Shown here one piece after another: positions 1-10,314 of a DNA stretch of 64,000 nt; positions within the stretch are counted from its first letter, which is position 1; each line of letters opens with the position of its first letter. The position numbers were made by a program, and so were the translations under genes. This DNA is from Asparagopsis taxiformis (lineage: Eukaryota > Rhodophyta > Florideophyceae > Bonnemaisoniales > Bonnemaisoniaceae). The stretch is taken from the NCBI GenBank assembly GCA_030407315.1, contig JALQPE010000723.1:26541-90540 (forward strand), given 5' to 3'. The notes under the pieces were generated by a model. The model was not told the DNA's origin, made no database searches, and was given only the letters and a program-made list of their open reading frames with translations.

Positions 1-1069
1 AAGCAAGTTGAGTGCCCGGGTCTACATGAAGAAACCAGGTGCCAAGGACTTTGAAGTTGTCATGACAACAGAAACAGTTCAAGGAGAATCGAATCCCAAT
101 TTTATCACGCGCCTTGACTTTGAGCCCTTGGACATGGAGAATTCGCAACGCTATGCCTCTGATACAATTGTTCGAATTGAAGGGTTACTCAACGAGAAAC
201 CGTTCTGCTCTGTTCTTTTCAAGTTGGCTGATCTCCTGTGGGAGCTGAAAATTGACGCACCAATCCAAGCCACATCTACATTTTCCAGAGCGTTTAAGAG
301 AAGTTTGGCCAAGGGAACTATTCATGTCGATTTGACGGATGCTCGAAAATCTCTTCAAGCTGTCGACTTCCATCAAGTGCATCTCACATTTCAAATAGCT
401 CCCTGTCTCTGGAAGCTAATTCCGGAGAGGAAAATACTTCTTGCAGTATCTACTGGCGCTGCAAAGGGTCGATGGTCTCGTCTATTTTTGTCCGAGGTGC
501 TTCGCAAGCCATTCAACAACCTGGCTAGCTGCACTTTTGACACAATCAAGCTTTACAGAGGTGACTTGACGTGCTACAATGCGGGGCACCCGATTCGTGT
601 GGAGTTGTTCGGCTATCGCAGAGGTCATAATCGTCCTCTGGGATTCTGCCAGTTTTCTATTGACAAACTAGCAAGTCAGGAGTTTCTGCCATGGACTAGA
701 GTTACAAAATCGAATGTGTCTTTGGATATGAGGATTAGACAGTGGGTAACTGAAGTGGCGTTATCAAGGATTCAGTTTACTATTTCGGCACAGAGAAACA
801 GAAGCTCTGGTTTTATGCGTCTTTCAAGCGTTGGTTCTGGAACATTCAAGAGCATCGAAGATCGAATTTACGGCAGGATGACGCCTGGAATGCCGCGAGC
901 GTCCGGCAGGTTGCTGGCCAATGGTGATGCGCGAACGGGACCTCAGTGTGACGCTGCATCGTCTGCAAGCGAAGAGAATATGAGGCGAGCTGGGTCGGAG
1001 CGATATGTCGTTCGATTCCCAGAGGATGATAGTGACATTTCTGAGCAAATGTATGAGCTGAAATTGTAA
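1..1069 (+). CDS. Copine-like tandem C2-domain protein, 5' truncated by window edge
   Basis: The reading frame is open to the first base and has no convincing ATG at its left end, so the gene starts outside the window. The roughly 355 visible residues end at a stop at 1067-1069. The first part resembles the end of a C2A domain. Residues around 150-230 resemble a second C2 domain, with the typical pattern of hydrophobic strands and a final FGYRRG...LGFCQFS strand pair. It aligns by eye over its whole length with the protein encoded at 32330-33430 on the other strand, for example at TETVQGESNPNFITRLDF against TESLTNCHFPRFVTKFSF, so the two are paralogues. Copines are calcium-dependent membrane-binding proteins, but no von Willebrand A domain follows here. 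The C-terminal 100 residues are Ser/Arg-rich and unstructured. The copine-like label comes from the C2 pattern; substrate and role are unknown. Confidence 0.65.
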   Translation, partial: SKLSARVYMKKPGAKDFEVVMTTETVQGESNPNFITRLDFEPLDMENSQRYASDTIVRIEGLLNEKPFCSVLFKLADLLWELKIDAPIQATSTFSRAFKRSLAKGTIHVDLTDARKSLQAVDFHQVHLTFQIAPCLWKLIPERKILLAVSTGAAKGRWSRLFLSEVLRKPFNNLASCTFDTIKLYRGDLTCYNAGHPIRVELFGYRRGHNRPLGFCQFSIDKLASQEFLPWTRVTKSNVSLDMRIRQWVTEVALSRIQFTISAQRNRSSGFMRLSSVGSGTFKSIEDRIYGRMTPGMPRASGRLLANGDARTGPQCDAASSASEENMRRAGSERYVVRFPEDDSDISEQMYELKL

Positions 1070-1368
1070 GTGCTTGAGTGCTTCAATTCCACTACAAGGG
1101 AAGTGACTGTTGAATGATTGGAGGCGCTTGTTTTGAAAGGGTACTTTGCAAGGTAGAGAATAGATAATTAGAGAATCTCATTTGACATTGCCACAAATCA
1201 GAGTATTGTGTGTTGTGTAAATGAATACGCCAATCACTTCAGCTACAGAGCCGACTGCATCCTTTATTCGAGACAGTTAGCTGGTCGCATGGAATGCGAT
1301 GGTAAACACACCTGCATGCCTGGGCGCATCTTATGAACTGGCAGGCAGAGTTCCAAACACATTATGAT
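1070..1368. other. Intergenic, convergent 3' ends
   Basis: This stretch lies between the stop of the C2-domain gene and the stop of the GNAT gene, which converge here. I see no further gene, RNA or repeat. Confidence 0.5.
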
Positions 1369-2062
1369 TCATAGTTCTTTAGTCATCAGAATGAAAGAGC
1401 ATGGAACCAAAAGTTTCTCACCTTTGTTGTCCATAAATTTAGCAGCGTCAAGTGATTCGCCTGTGCGTTTGTACCCGATGCGCTCGTACCATTGAATAAG
1501 CTCTTTTCGCACATCGAGTACATCCATCGCCTAGTAAGATGAAATATGCTTCCAACACTGTCAATAACAATTTGGGGCTAGATGGTTAAGGTTAAAACTA
1601 GTGGCTGAACATTACACGTACCATCCGTTTGGCTCCTTTGGACCTGCAATAGTTTTCAGCAACTTGGAGTAGCTCGCGTCCATGCCCCTGACTTTGAATT
1701 TCAGGGGCTATGGCGAATGTTCCGAGGTAGCCAGCGGGATTATTCAAAGGGCCCATAACGGTCTCCGTAACAAGTCCCGTTTTGATGCAACCGACAGGCG
1801 CTCCGTTAGTTTGATCCTCGATGATGAACATTTCTAAATTCTGCAAATCGTTGCGCAAACTATCTGTAGTAACTCGGAGTCCAGATACAATATCGGCCTC
1901 ATTCGTCCAGTTTTCTCGGCTTCGGTAGCATCTGTTCACCAAATTGACTAGTGCAGCTTCTTCATGGGGGTTGTCGCGCTGTATCGGCCGCACATGCAAA
2001 TTGCTTTTCATCGTTGTGGGCGGAATGAAGGATGCCCGTGGTGAAGGGTGTGGAAAGACCAC
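1369..2062 (-). CDS. GNAT-family N-acetyltransferase, two exons
   Basis: Exon 1 is 2062-1622 and exon 2 is 1530-1369 on the minus strand, joined across a 91-nt intron (1621-1531) with a GTACGT donor and a TTACTAG acceptor. Reading straight through exon 1 stops soon after the donor, while splicing in phase 0 restores the GNAT core GAKRM|AMDVLDVRKEL followed by IQWYERIGYKRTGE. Acetyl-CoA binding is indicated by the Q-S-Q-G-H-G loop (the family's R/Q-x-x-G-x-G/A motif). The WYERIGY segment is the usual last strand and helix of the fold. The protein is about 200 residues, normal for a single GNAT domain. The start could be the first ATG at 2062 or an internal Met (MKSN) 17 codons later. Substrate cannot be assigned. 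It is divergent with the PUM3 gene. Confidence 0.85.
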
Positions 2063-2493
2063 GAGCTGGTTGGCACGTTGGGCGATGTCGATAAATACGA
2101 GGACACATCATGAGACTGGAATACTGTAGTGCTGCATCATGATCGACGAGCACGCGACTTGTCGCTCCATTCACACCTCAGCGGTAGAGATCAACCCGTG
2201 ACAACACGTCCTCATACGATACCATATGTCGCCAGCTAGAATTTCAATAAAATAAGGCACCCGTCCGATCTTATGATGTCTCACACATTTCAGTAACCGA
2301 TGTTCACTTGTTGTGGGGCAATCAATCGACAGCTCAGAGATACTGGACCACTCCCCTAAGGTCCGTGGGTACTGCATAGGTCCGATGCCTCGACGAGCAT
2401 CACGACCATCTTTGTCAACCTCCGTCGGCGGCGGCGTATCTTTCAGTCGTCTAGGCAACAAAATCCGAGTTCTCCGCTCACCATCAAACAAAT
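2063..2493. promoter_or_regulatory. Divergent intergenic region between GNAT and PUM3 genes
   Basis: About 430 bp separates two head-to-head genes and must hold both promoters. I see no recognisable element or conserved coding sequence. The short open frames on either strand lack protein-like composition. Confidence 0.4.
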
Positions 2494-4323
2494 ATGGCTG
2501 GAGTGGCAGAAGTGGCAGAAGTAAAACCGGCGGAGAAGCGTCCTGCTGAAGGCAATGAAGAGCAACTGGTCAAGAAGCGAAAACGGTACGAAGAACGTCC
2601 CGAGCGTGCGACCAGACGCGATGAGCGTCGTGAGGTCATGTCACAGGCCAAAACAAAATGGGAAGAGCTGAGACCGAAAGCAACAAGTAAAGAAAAGTCC
2701 ATTAAACTCGTTGCAGAATTGCTCCAATTACTCAGAGGTCGCATTGTCGAATTTGTTTTCCGCCATGACGGTTCGCGCATTGTGCAATGGATGCTTTCTG
2801 ATGGCAACGAATCGCAAAAGTCCTCTGTTCTCGATGAGCTCATGGAAGGATCCAAGAAGCCTGCTATGGAAGACGAAGCTCCGTTCTTCGTGCGACTTTC
2901 CTGCGATCGATATGGCCACCATTTGGCGTTCAAGATCCTTCGAGTCGCCGATAAGAAAAACAAGAATATAATCTTTGAGCGTTACTTGCGAGGAAATACA
3001 GCTGCGTTGATTCGAAACAGCCATGGTGCCGACGTCCTTGATTTTGCGTATCAGACAGTTTTGAACGCACAGGCCAAGGCCGAACTAGTCATTGAACTTT
3101 TGTACAGTAAGGAAAACAAGCTGCTCGATTCCATCCGCTCAAAGCTCTTCCCCAACAATGATGGCACGAGTAAGCCGCGTCCGCCATCCAAGCCGCGATT
3201 CGTGTTTGAAGAGTCGCTGCAACACGTCGGCGAAACCTTCTCCAAAGCCGTCGTCGATTCTGCGAGTGAGGTATTGCATCAGCTTGTTGACAAGGAAAAT
3301 TTGCTGCGATTCGAGATCATACACAGCGCTTTGAGGGAGTTTCTGCACGTGCTTATGGAGTCATATCCAAAGGAAAGGGCGCAGGATTTGGCTGTATTGC
3401 TTGGCCCTGAACTCGTACATTTTGGACATACAAAGCCTGGAATTGCAGTTGCGGCCAATTGTATCAAGGTGCTGGATGCAAAGCATCGAAAAAAGGTAAT
3501 CCGATCGTTGAAGACGCATGTGCGTAAACTGCTTGAAGACGAATATGGTCATCGGTTGGTTTTGGCGCTGTTCGAGTGGGTTGATGACACGCGTATGGTG
3601 GGAAAGACGGTTTCAACTGAGATATTCTCGGCATCAAAGCTGGCGGCGGAGATTAATAACGGTGAGGAGACGACGAAATCCAGCTCTCGTGGTGGTAAGT
3701 CAAAGGCAGAGAAGAAGGGAAAGACCAAGATGGATATTGAGAAAGCATCGGATTCGGATATGGATGTCGAATATATACTTAAAATGTGCCAACACAAGTA
3801 TGCCAGAATGCCGCTACTGAGTATTTTGTTTGGAAGAGACACGCGATACTTCAATCCCGACATGTATGGGTTGGTGTGGGCTGATATTGATACAGAAAAA
3901 TATGGGCAGCTTTCTAAGAAGGATGCAGATGTGAGGAGGAATGAACTTAGAATCATGTTCAATCCGGCGATTAACGCCGTTATGAAAGAGCATTTTGTGG
4001 AGTTGATGAAGATTCATTGGTCCGCGCCTGTAGTGCTTGGCGCTCTCCAAAAGGAAGATACGCGTCAATCGGTGATTTCTGCTTTGAAGCAAAGTGTTGA
4101 CAATGAAGCTTCGTTGAATGAACTGATGGGAAATATATGTGCTAGGAAGACTATAGTGACTATTTTCAAGCTGGGTGGAGAGGAGTGTATCAATGCTGTT
4201 GTGGGTGAAGAGAAAGAACAAATGATAGAAAAGTTGCGGAAGCGTGATGGTTGCGCTGCGATTGTAGACATTTTACACTCATCAGGTGGTAATAAGGCGC
4301 AGAAAAGACGGAAGAAGAGTTGA
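2494..4323 (+). CDS. PUM3: PUM3/Puf6-type pumilio-repeat RNA-binding protein
   Basis: 609 residues from an ATG preceded by AAAT. The N-terminus is Lys/Arg-rich (KKRKR, nuclear or nucleolar type). Puf-like helical repeats begin near residue 80 (IVEFVFRHDGSRIVQWML) and continue through RYGHHLAFKIL, NSHGADVLDFAYQ and later DEYGHRLVLALFEW. This is the pattern of the divergent Puf repeats of Puf6/PUM3, with the C-terminal CPL region after about residue 400. An acidic and Lys-rich linker around 395-425 interrupts the repeats. Known members bind RNA with low specificity and act in 60S ribosome biogenesis in the nucleolus (Puf6 also represses ASH1 mRNA in yeast). Length is normal for the family. The C-terminus ends in a basic KRRKKS tail. 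Confidence 0.9.
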   Translation: MAGVAEVAEVKPAEKRPAEGNEEQLVKKRKRYEERPERATRRDERREVMSQAKTKWEELRPKATSKEKSIKLVAELLQLLRGRIVEFVFRHDGSRIVQWMLSDGNESQKSSVLDELMEGSKKPAMEDEAPFFVRLSCDRYGHHLAFKILRVADKKNKNIIFERYLRGNTAALIRNSHGADVLDFAYQTVLNAQAKAELVIELLYSKENKLLDSIRSKLFPNNDGTSKPRPPSKPRFVFEESLQHVGETFSKAVVDSASEVLHQLVDKENLLRFEIIHSALREFLHVLMESYPKERAQDLAVLLGPELVHFGHTKPGIAVAANCIKVLDAKHRKKVIRSLKTHVRKLLEDEYGHRLVLALFEWVDDTRMVGKTVSTEIFSASKLAAEINNGEETTKSSSRGGKSKAEKKGKTKMDIEKASDSDMDVEYILKMCQHKYARMPLLSILFGRDTRYFNPDMYGLVWADIDTEKYGQLSKKDADVRRNELRIMFNPAINAVMKEHFVELMKIHWSAPVVLGALQKEDTRQSVISALKQSVDNEASLNELMGNICARKTIVTIFKLGGEECINAVVGEEKEQMIEKLRKRDGCAAIVDILHSSGGNKAQKRRKKS

Positions 4324-4643
4324 TGCTTGTAGCATTAATGGTAAAACCAAACAGCGTTGCGAGGTACCACCTTATGTTGACCAAACTGGTCCTTAGAACT
4401 GGATGAGTAGACCGTTGGCGTCATCAATGAAGGCTGCTTGAAGCATACAAATGATGTAATAGTTATACTGCCTGAGCGCTTCATGGTGTAGCAGCATGAA
4501 ATTTATCTTATTTTGTATTTCGGCAATTTCAACCAAACGCGCGAATTCGTTGCATCACCTCTCCGCTCTACCGGTACACAGACGTTTTAAACCTGGTCTC
4601 CGTAGACAATCTACCCAACTTTGCACCAACATCTCAACAAACA
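4324..4643. other. Intergenic between PUM3 and EDC4 genes
   Basis: About 320 bp between two genes in the same direction. It should hold the PUM3 3' UTR and the EDC4 promoter and 5' UTR. No distinct element is visible. Confidence 0.4.
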
Positions 4644-7610
4644 ATGGCCGGAAGCAAACCAAACGCATACCTATCTGAAGAAGCTCGACTGGAAGCGCAG
4701 CGACGCATGCTCGCAGAGCGCTACGGACTCGGTCTATCCGATGATTCCGACGACGGCGGCGATGCAGACGACGACGAGCCGTCCCGTGAAATCGAATCAC
4801 AGCTCAACGGCAACGGCACATCTGACCAAGGTGCTTTATCCACCGATGCATCCAGAACAGATGATAAGCCAGTCGTGGACGACGTGCCGTCCGAAGCAGC
4901 GACTTACGGTGAAGGCTCCAGTCTGCACGACGGTGAGCTCGCCTCCGTGTTTTCCCAGGAGGAGCCATACAGCGAAATCACCTCGGACCGTGCCGCATCC
5001 GTGGATCGCTTCCCTGGCTGGCCCGGCGTGCAGATCCTCGATCATGAGGAGAAGAAGATTCAGGCCGTTTATGATTACGATACTGCCAGTCAGAATGAGT
5101 TTGTTTCCACAAGGGATCTGCGTGTTACCAAGATTACCAACTACACATCCCAGATCATTGAGAATCATGGCAGGAAAATTGCTGTCAACGAGCAGATCAT
5201 TTCGTATGCAGTCGGAGGTCATATTCGTGCCATTCTGAGAAACTCCTCCGTGAAAATCCTCTTGAAAGGTCATGGATCGGCTGTGGTGGATATGGAGTTT
5301 CTATCTCTGCAGGAGAAAAGCTTTGACAATGCATCTGGTGATACTTCGTCGCCAGGAAATCTTTCTGTGCTCGGTAGTGTGGCTGAAGATGGCACTGTGT
5401 TTGTGTGGAAAATTCTTCGCAGCGAGAAAAACGGTGAGGACACACTTGAAGTTGCAGATGCTATCAATTTTGAGCATCCAGATGCCAAGAATGGCAAGAG
5501 CTACAGTCGCATATCTTTCAGACCAGGCACCAGTTGTATCCTCTCACCGAGCGGCATTGGTGTCGCAATGTTGCTTGTTGATGTTGATTCACCCGATGTA
5601 CGAGTTGTTGAACTGGTGAAAATGGAGGAGAAACTCATGGTGCGCAGCAAATTCCTCAGGGGCACTATGGAGCTCAGCGAAAACATAATCAGTCCTGACG
5701 CCAAGGTAGATGCTGCAGCTTGGCTCACCGATCGCATCATCTCTACCACCCGATGCGGCCGAGTTTACATATGGAGAACAGAGGGCACTCAAATGGCTTG
5801 TATCGCGCAATTACCACGAGAACATACTTCAAAAGTCACGTCGATGCATACCATATCTGAAGAGACGCTACTACTTGTGACAGAGGGTGGAAAACAGTTG
5901 GAGATTTGGGGTGTTTCTAAGGTACCTGAACAGTTGGGAACCAGGGTTGTCAGTCTTCGCCAAGTTATTGGTCTCTTTGAAGAAGATGCTGCAGATGTAT
6001 GTTGCGTCACAGCTGTCGATCCCATGGCAGAGCTCGTAGTTGTGGCAAACACCAAAGGCAGCACCTTCTTTGTGTTGCACTACAACTCTTTAGTACGGGC
6101 TTTTGATGCATTGACTGAAGTCCCTGTCAAACAATCTATTTTGTCGCTTTGCTTGACACGTAATGTAAGAAAAACGCAAGAGGTCTCCACGCCTATTATC
6201 AATCCCGCATCTGAAGAGCTTGGACTATGGTGCGTGCAGCCGCGTAATATTCAGATGATCCACCTCCCAGTGAGGGATTGTTGTCCAAAAACAGTCGTCG
6301 ATTCGATGATGATGCCGCCATCTCCTCACACATTAATAATTGATTTCAAGAGTTCCACGGTGAGCAACTCGTCAGCAAGTAGTGACGCTCCGCAAACACC
6401 TCTTTCAAAGGAGGATGCACCAGTTACCACAACCAGTTCTAGAGAGCCCGTGACAACAGCACCAGTGCCAACAGCTCTGCCACCATTGCATCCATCCTCG
6501 AAGCGAAGTGGCGCTTCTCAGTCTCCAGCTGAACCTAAGACGAGTAGCAAAACTACTCCACTAGACTCGAAAACAGACGCTGAAACGCCAACACCGTCGA
6601 AAGATATTGGTACGACAGGGAAAGAACCGGCACCAAATGTGGATGCAGTTGCAGAGTCATTCCTCGCAGCTGCAAAGGCTGCCATCGACCAGTTTGAGGC
6701 ATCAGCCAATTCGAGAGCAAAAGCAGAGAAAGAGAATATGGATCGTGTTTTGCAGAATGTTACAAAGACAGCAGAGGCGAATCTGGAACGATTTGTAAAT
6801 GCTGCGATGAAGAAAACGCTTGAAGAAACTTTGATTCCAGGAATATCCAAAATGATTGCCGATTCCAAGGCCACCATGAAAAAAAGGGAACGAGAGGATG
6901 CAAAAATCACTAGGGACTTGTTTGAACAATCATTGGTGACGTCGAGCATCAATGAGTCATTTGCAAATGCATGTACAGAAATGACGCGGCAGGTTGGCGA
7001 TGCTGTGACACAATCCATGATTCTAAAGCGAGAAACATTGATAACTCCGACAGAAATTAGTGTGAATGATGCGGTGGAGGATCTGACAGCCAGCGTATCT
7101 TTATTGCGGATAGAGATTGAAAAATTGAGCGCTGCTGAAGGCAATGGCTCAAAGGAAGTTGCGAATGTGGTGACAATTGAGCCGGAGGACATGCGGCGTT
7201 CTATCGAGGAAAAACTGGCAAAAGGATTTGTGGAAGATGCATTCTTAACAGCGTTGGACAAGGAGGATGTGCCGTTGGTGACGTGGCTTTGCGCAAAGTT
7301 TGATGCGAGCTCGTTCTTTGAGGAGCACACAATGTCTCAGACGTGTGTGCTGTCGCTTGCGCAGCAGCTTGCAATTGGTCTTGGCGACGCGGATGAAGTT
7401 GAACTCAAGGTGGAATGGTTGCGAGAGTTGATGCTCGTGCTAGAGCCTGATGCGGAGGAAATTGAGATGCATGCACCGGCAGTTATGAATGGAGTGTCAG
7501 AGAGTGTGAACACGCTTCGCAAGAACAGTGCATTATTGAAAGAACATAGCGGTCTAGACAAAGCGTTAAAAACGTTGAATCGACTTGTGGCATCACATAT
7601 GCCCAATTAA
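4644..7610 (+). CDS. EDC4: EDC4/Varicose-type enhancer of mRNA decapping, WD40 scaffold
   Basis: 988 residues. After an acidic, low-complexity N-terminus (to about 125), a WD40-like region runs from about 150 to 560, opening with the segment GRKIAVNEQIISYAVGGHIR, which matches the conserved start of the EDC4/Varicose beta-propeller, and including LGSVAEDGTVFVWKI as a WD repeat. A Ser/Thr/Pro-rich linker (about 575-665) is followed by a long alpha-helical region with charged heptads and a C-terminal helical domain, the architecture of human EDC4 and plant Varicose. Those proteins scaffold DCP1 and DCP2 in cytoplasmic P-bodies and promote 5' decapping of mRNA. The start codon is the first ATG and the length is somewhat below animal and plant homologues (about 1,300-1,400). 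Confidence 0.88.
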   Translation: MAGSKPNAYLSEEARLEAQRRMLAERYGLGLSDDSDDGGDADDDEPSREIESQLNGNGTSDQGALSTDASRTDDKPVVDDVPSEAATYGEGSSLHDGELASVFSQEEPYSEITSDRAASVDRFPGWPGVQILDHEEKKIQAVYDYDTASQNEFVSTRDLRVTKITNYTSQIIENHGRKIAVNEQIISYAVGGHIRAILRNSSVKILLKGHGSAVVDMEFLSLQEKSFDNASGDTSSPGNLSVLGSVAEDGTVFVWKILRSEKNGEDTLEVADAINFEHPDAKNGKSYSRISFRPGTSCILSPSGIGVAMLLVDVDSPDVRVVELVKMEEKLMVRSKFLRGTMELSENIISPDAKVDAAAWLTDRIISTTRCGRVYIWRTEGTQMACIAQLPREHTSKVTSMHTISEETLLLVTEGGKQLEIWGVSKVPEQLGTRVVSLRQVIGLFEEDAADVCCVTAVDPMAELVVVANTKGSTFFVLHYNSLVRAFDALTEVPVKQSILSLCLTRNVRKTQEVSTPIINPASEELGLWCVQPRNIQMIHLPVRDCCPKTVVDSMMMPPSPHTLIIDFKSSTVSNSSASSDAPQTPLSKEDAPVTTTSSREPVTTAPVPTALPPLHPSSKRSGASQSPAEPKTSSKTTPLDSKTDAETPTPSKDIGTTGKEPAPNVDAVAESFLAAAKAAIDQFEASANSRAKAEKENMDRVLQNVTKTAEANLERFVNAAMKKTLEETLIPGISKMIADSKATMKKREREDAKITRDLFEQSLVTSSINESFANACTEMTRQVGDAVTQSMILKRETLITPTEISVNDAVEDLTASVSLLRIEIEKLSAAEGNGSKEVANVVTIEPEDMRRSIEEKLAKGFVEDAFLTALDKEDVPLVTWLCAKFDASSFFEEHTMSQTCVLSLAQQLAIGLGDADEVELKVEWLRELMLVLEPDAEEIEMHAPAVMNGVSESVNTLRKNSALLKEHSGLDKALKTLNRLVASHMPN

Positions 7611-7794
7611 AGGAAACTAACTTGCTGTGTTGTACCGCAACTGACCATTTGATACTTGGCCGTTGTTTACTTTACGAAAGTTGTGTTACCACACGTCTGA
7701 TTTTCCACCAAAAATGAGCGAGCTGGAACCGACCTGAAAGACGGCGGATAATGAAACCAAAGTACTATTAAAACAGAGAGGACATCTAAACCGA

Positions 7795-8463
7795 TTAGAA
7801 ATTCCACCAGGGTGCGCCACCAGTGCGGAAGTCCTCCTCCTTCCAGCTCTTCAGGATCACATTGCCGGCTTCATCCGATTCGACGTGCTCCAAGGCGAGT
7901 GGCAAAGGAGCGGGACCGCGGGTAACAGCTCCAGTGGGCGAATATTGCGAACCGTGACACGGACACATAAACTTGTTCTCAGCCTTGTTCCACGGCACGA
8001 CACAGCCGAGATGAGTGCACACAGCATTGAGCGCAAAGTACTCGAGATCGCTCTTATCGTCTGTGACAATAAGATAGGTAGCATCTCCACGCAAGCCCTG
8101 CACCAACTCACGAGAACCTGCAAAATGAGTATCGATATACTCCTGCTTCTTAATATCATTTCCAAGCGCATCCTTGGCAACGACACCGCCGCCGGCACCG
8201 CCCGACTTTGCGGGGACGAAAAAGTAGGTGAAGGGGTAGAGCACGCCCAGTGCAACCGATCCGGCTGAGCCGGCCAGAAGAATGTTCATGGTATTTCTCT
8301 TGGCCATGTCAGGCACCATGTTATCGGCGCTGCCGGCGGCCATGCGGGGCGCGCATCGCGCGGGGGTGGCGGTGTGTGGGCGCTGCGCGACGGGCGTGAG
8401 TGCGGTGCCGCTGAACGGGGCGCGCGCGGCAGCGGAGAGCGGGACGCTGGAGACGAAGGCCAT
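7795..8463 (-). CDS. petC: Cytochrome b6f Rieske iron-sulfur protein, plastid precursor
   Basis: 222 residues. The first about 45 form a transit peptide (MAFV start, Ser/Ala/Arg-rich), followed by a single membrane anchor at about 59-83. The Rieske domain carries both cluster-binding boxes: CTHLGC (Cys149, His151) and CPCHGS (Cys167, His170), with Cys154 and Cys169 as the disulfide pair. It ends with the chloroplast-type segment GGAPWW. PetC passes electrons from plastoquinol to cytochrome f in the thylakoid b6f complex. petC is a nuclear gene in red algae, which fits. Phe at position 3 is typical of red algal transit peptides. Confidence 0.97.
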   Translation of the reverse strand: MAFVSSVPLSAAARAPFSGTALTPVAQRPHTATPARCAPRMAAGSADNMVPDMAKRNTMNILLAGSAGSVALGVLYPFTYFFVPAKSGGAGGGVVAKDALGNDIKKQEYIDTHFAGSRELVQGLRGDATYLIVTDDKSDLEYFALNAVCTHLGCVVPWNKAENKFMCPCHGSQYSPTGAVTRGPAPLPLALEHVESDEAGNVILKSWKEEDFRTGGAPWWNF

Positions 8464-9433
8464 GGTTGTTTGTGGGCGAGGATGTGCGAGACGTGGCGGA
8501 TGGATTGGTTGGGGGAGGATTTAACGGGCGAGATTGAGGTTGATGGATTGCGATTCTTGGCGTTGTTCGACTTGTGTTTGCTGGTTAACCAGTGCAATTT
8601 GGGCCTCACATTGTTTTGTGAACGTGGGAACGGGTCAATATCAGAGCCGCGCTGGTGATCGAGCGGATTTTTTCGTTATTTCTCAGCAGGTATCATACAA
8701 TGATCTCGCTAGCTTTGTCGGTATTGGCCTCGATTTTGCGGAGCTCGCCGCTGTAATGAGGCGTTGCATTACACCGGGTTTTGCTCATTCCCTTCCGATC
8801 TTGTGCTAGCCTATCGTTGGGTTACAAGTTTCCAGCGTGATTTTTTCATCTTTCGTATTGGCTCTCCGCTGATTCGCGTTGACAATGCATCACTATCCAG
8901 GAGTGATCAAACTCGATACAGTAACCGCTTGGTCTTCTCCAACACATTGTTTTGAGCACACAAGTGACTTGCTTCGACTACAGAACTGTATCGCATGTGT
9001 TCCCTTCGCCTTTACTGCACAATATTTGATTACTGTATCTCCAGCCTTCCTTTCATTTTAGGACACGTGTACACATATTTTTCGGCTAAAATCTCTATAA
9101 AACACCAAAACAGCTGCAATACAGTGTACTCGACTCCTCTACAATCAACTATAGTACATATTATATTTCATAACCGGCTTGTATGCCGAAACCCCACTCC
9201 CACCAAGCAAAATGGAACGAGTATGCCGCTGCGGTGAAGTAATTCACCGACGCCGATTGTATCCCATACGGACACCACGTTTGACGAAGAGATGAATAGG
9301 GAACTGTACGTTTCATCTTTTCGTTTGCTTGTTGTGATACTGTAATCATGTAAATCTTTCGCGTTAATAATGCACAACTTGATTCCACTCAAACAAACAA
9401 CCAAACGAACCATACTTGAACATTCACTTCCCA

Positions 9434-9478
9434 GGCCCTCTAAAATTTATAGAATGCAGATGTCATTCTATACGGGCC
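9434..9478. repeat. Inverted repeat (hairpin) in gene-poor region
   Basis: TATAGAATG (9448-9456) and CATTCTATA (9464-9472) are perfect reverse complements around the 7-nt loop CAGATGT. Outside this stem, GGCCC (9434-9438) is matched by GGGCC (9474-9478), separated on the left by an AT-rich spacer. The function is unknown. Confidence 0.75.
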
Positions 9479-10314
9479 CACCTCAAACTTTGGCATGATA
9501 GTAATGTACTCATTTACACCCAAAAAAGCTGACGTGGTCGCAGTACGACAATCTTACAATTTGAGAAGCGCAAAAAAGCCCAAGCAGGGTAGCAACTTCT
9601 TGCAATGGCCAATATTCTACTTCCATAGTGTAGCTACTCAGTCGAACATCGTTACAGCCGTGATCATTTGAATTCAAGCGTCCCGATATGTCTCCAGTAA
9701 TAGTACGTGGCACGTAAGAGAAACCATTATAGACGTGCTACATGAAGACATGACATTACCAACTTTCAATAGGATGTCATTTTTTCTACTTGACATTGTA
9801 AAGCACGTGCTGCACAGTTTGATGGTAGAGTTCAAGGAAGCAAGTAGATCAGTGGTCATGTATCGTAAAATCAAAATGGTGCGATTTGCGACTGTTATTT
9901 GAAATGGTGTGCTTGTTTGCAAGTCGTCACCTATCCATGATGCGCTGCGGCGATTTGGAAGCTGTCAACGCGGATCGGACGACGCTGTTTGAAAATAGTG
10001 ACATAATTGTATTCTTTACCGATTTCAATACGTGCTCGAGTTTTTTCGAATTTAGACCAACGTACGTAGCGATGTGTTGATGCTACGTTGCAATCCGACT
10101 GAAATATGTGACCCTTTGTTTGGGAATGGAGGGCATGGTGGACAGATAGGTGATTCGGGACCTGGTCAACTGCGGTCCAAGTTTCAAATTGGTGTACGTC
10201 GACCATCAATTCTAGATGAAGACCACAGGAGGAATTACATTAGGTCCATTTACACGGGTGTTTCTGGGTAGTCAATAGAACCATGAAGGGATTACAAGGC
10301 CTATTGCCGCGTCT

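Noticed and set aside
6518..7330. A 270-codon frame antisense to EDC4
   Set aside because: Ser/Ala/Phe-rich shadow without homology.
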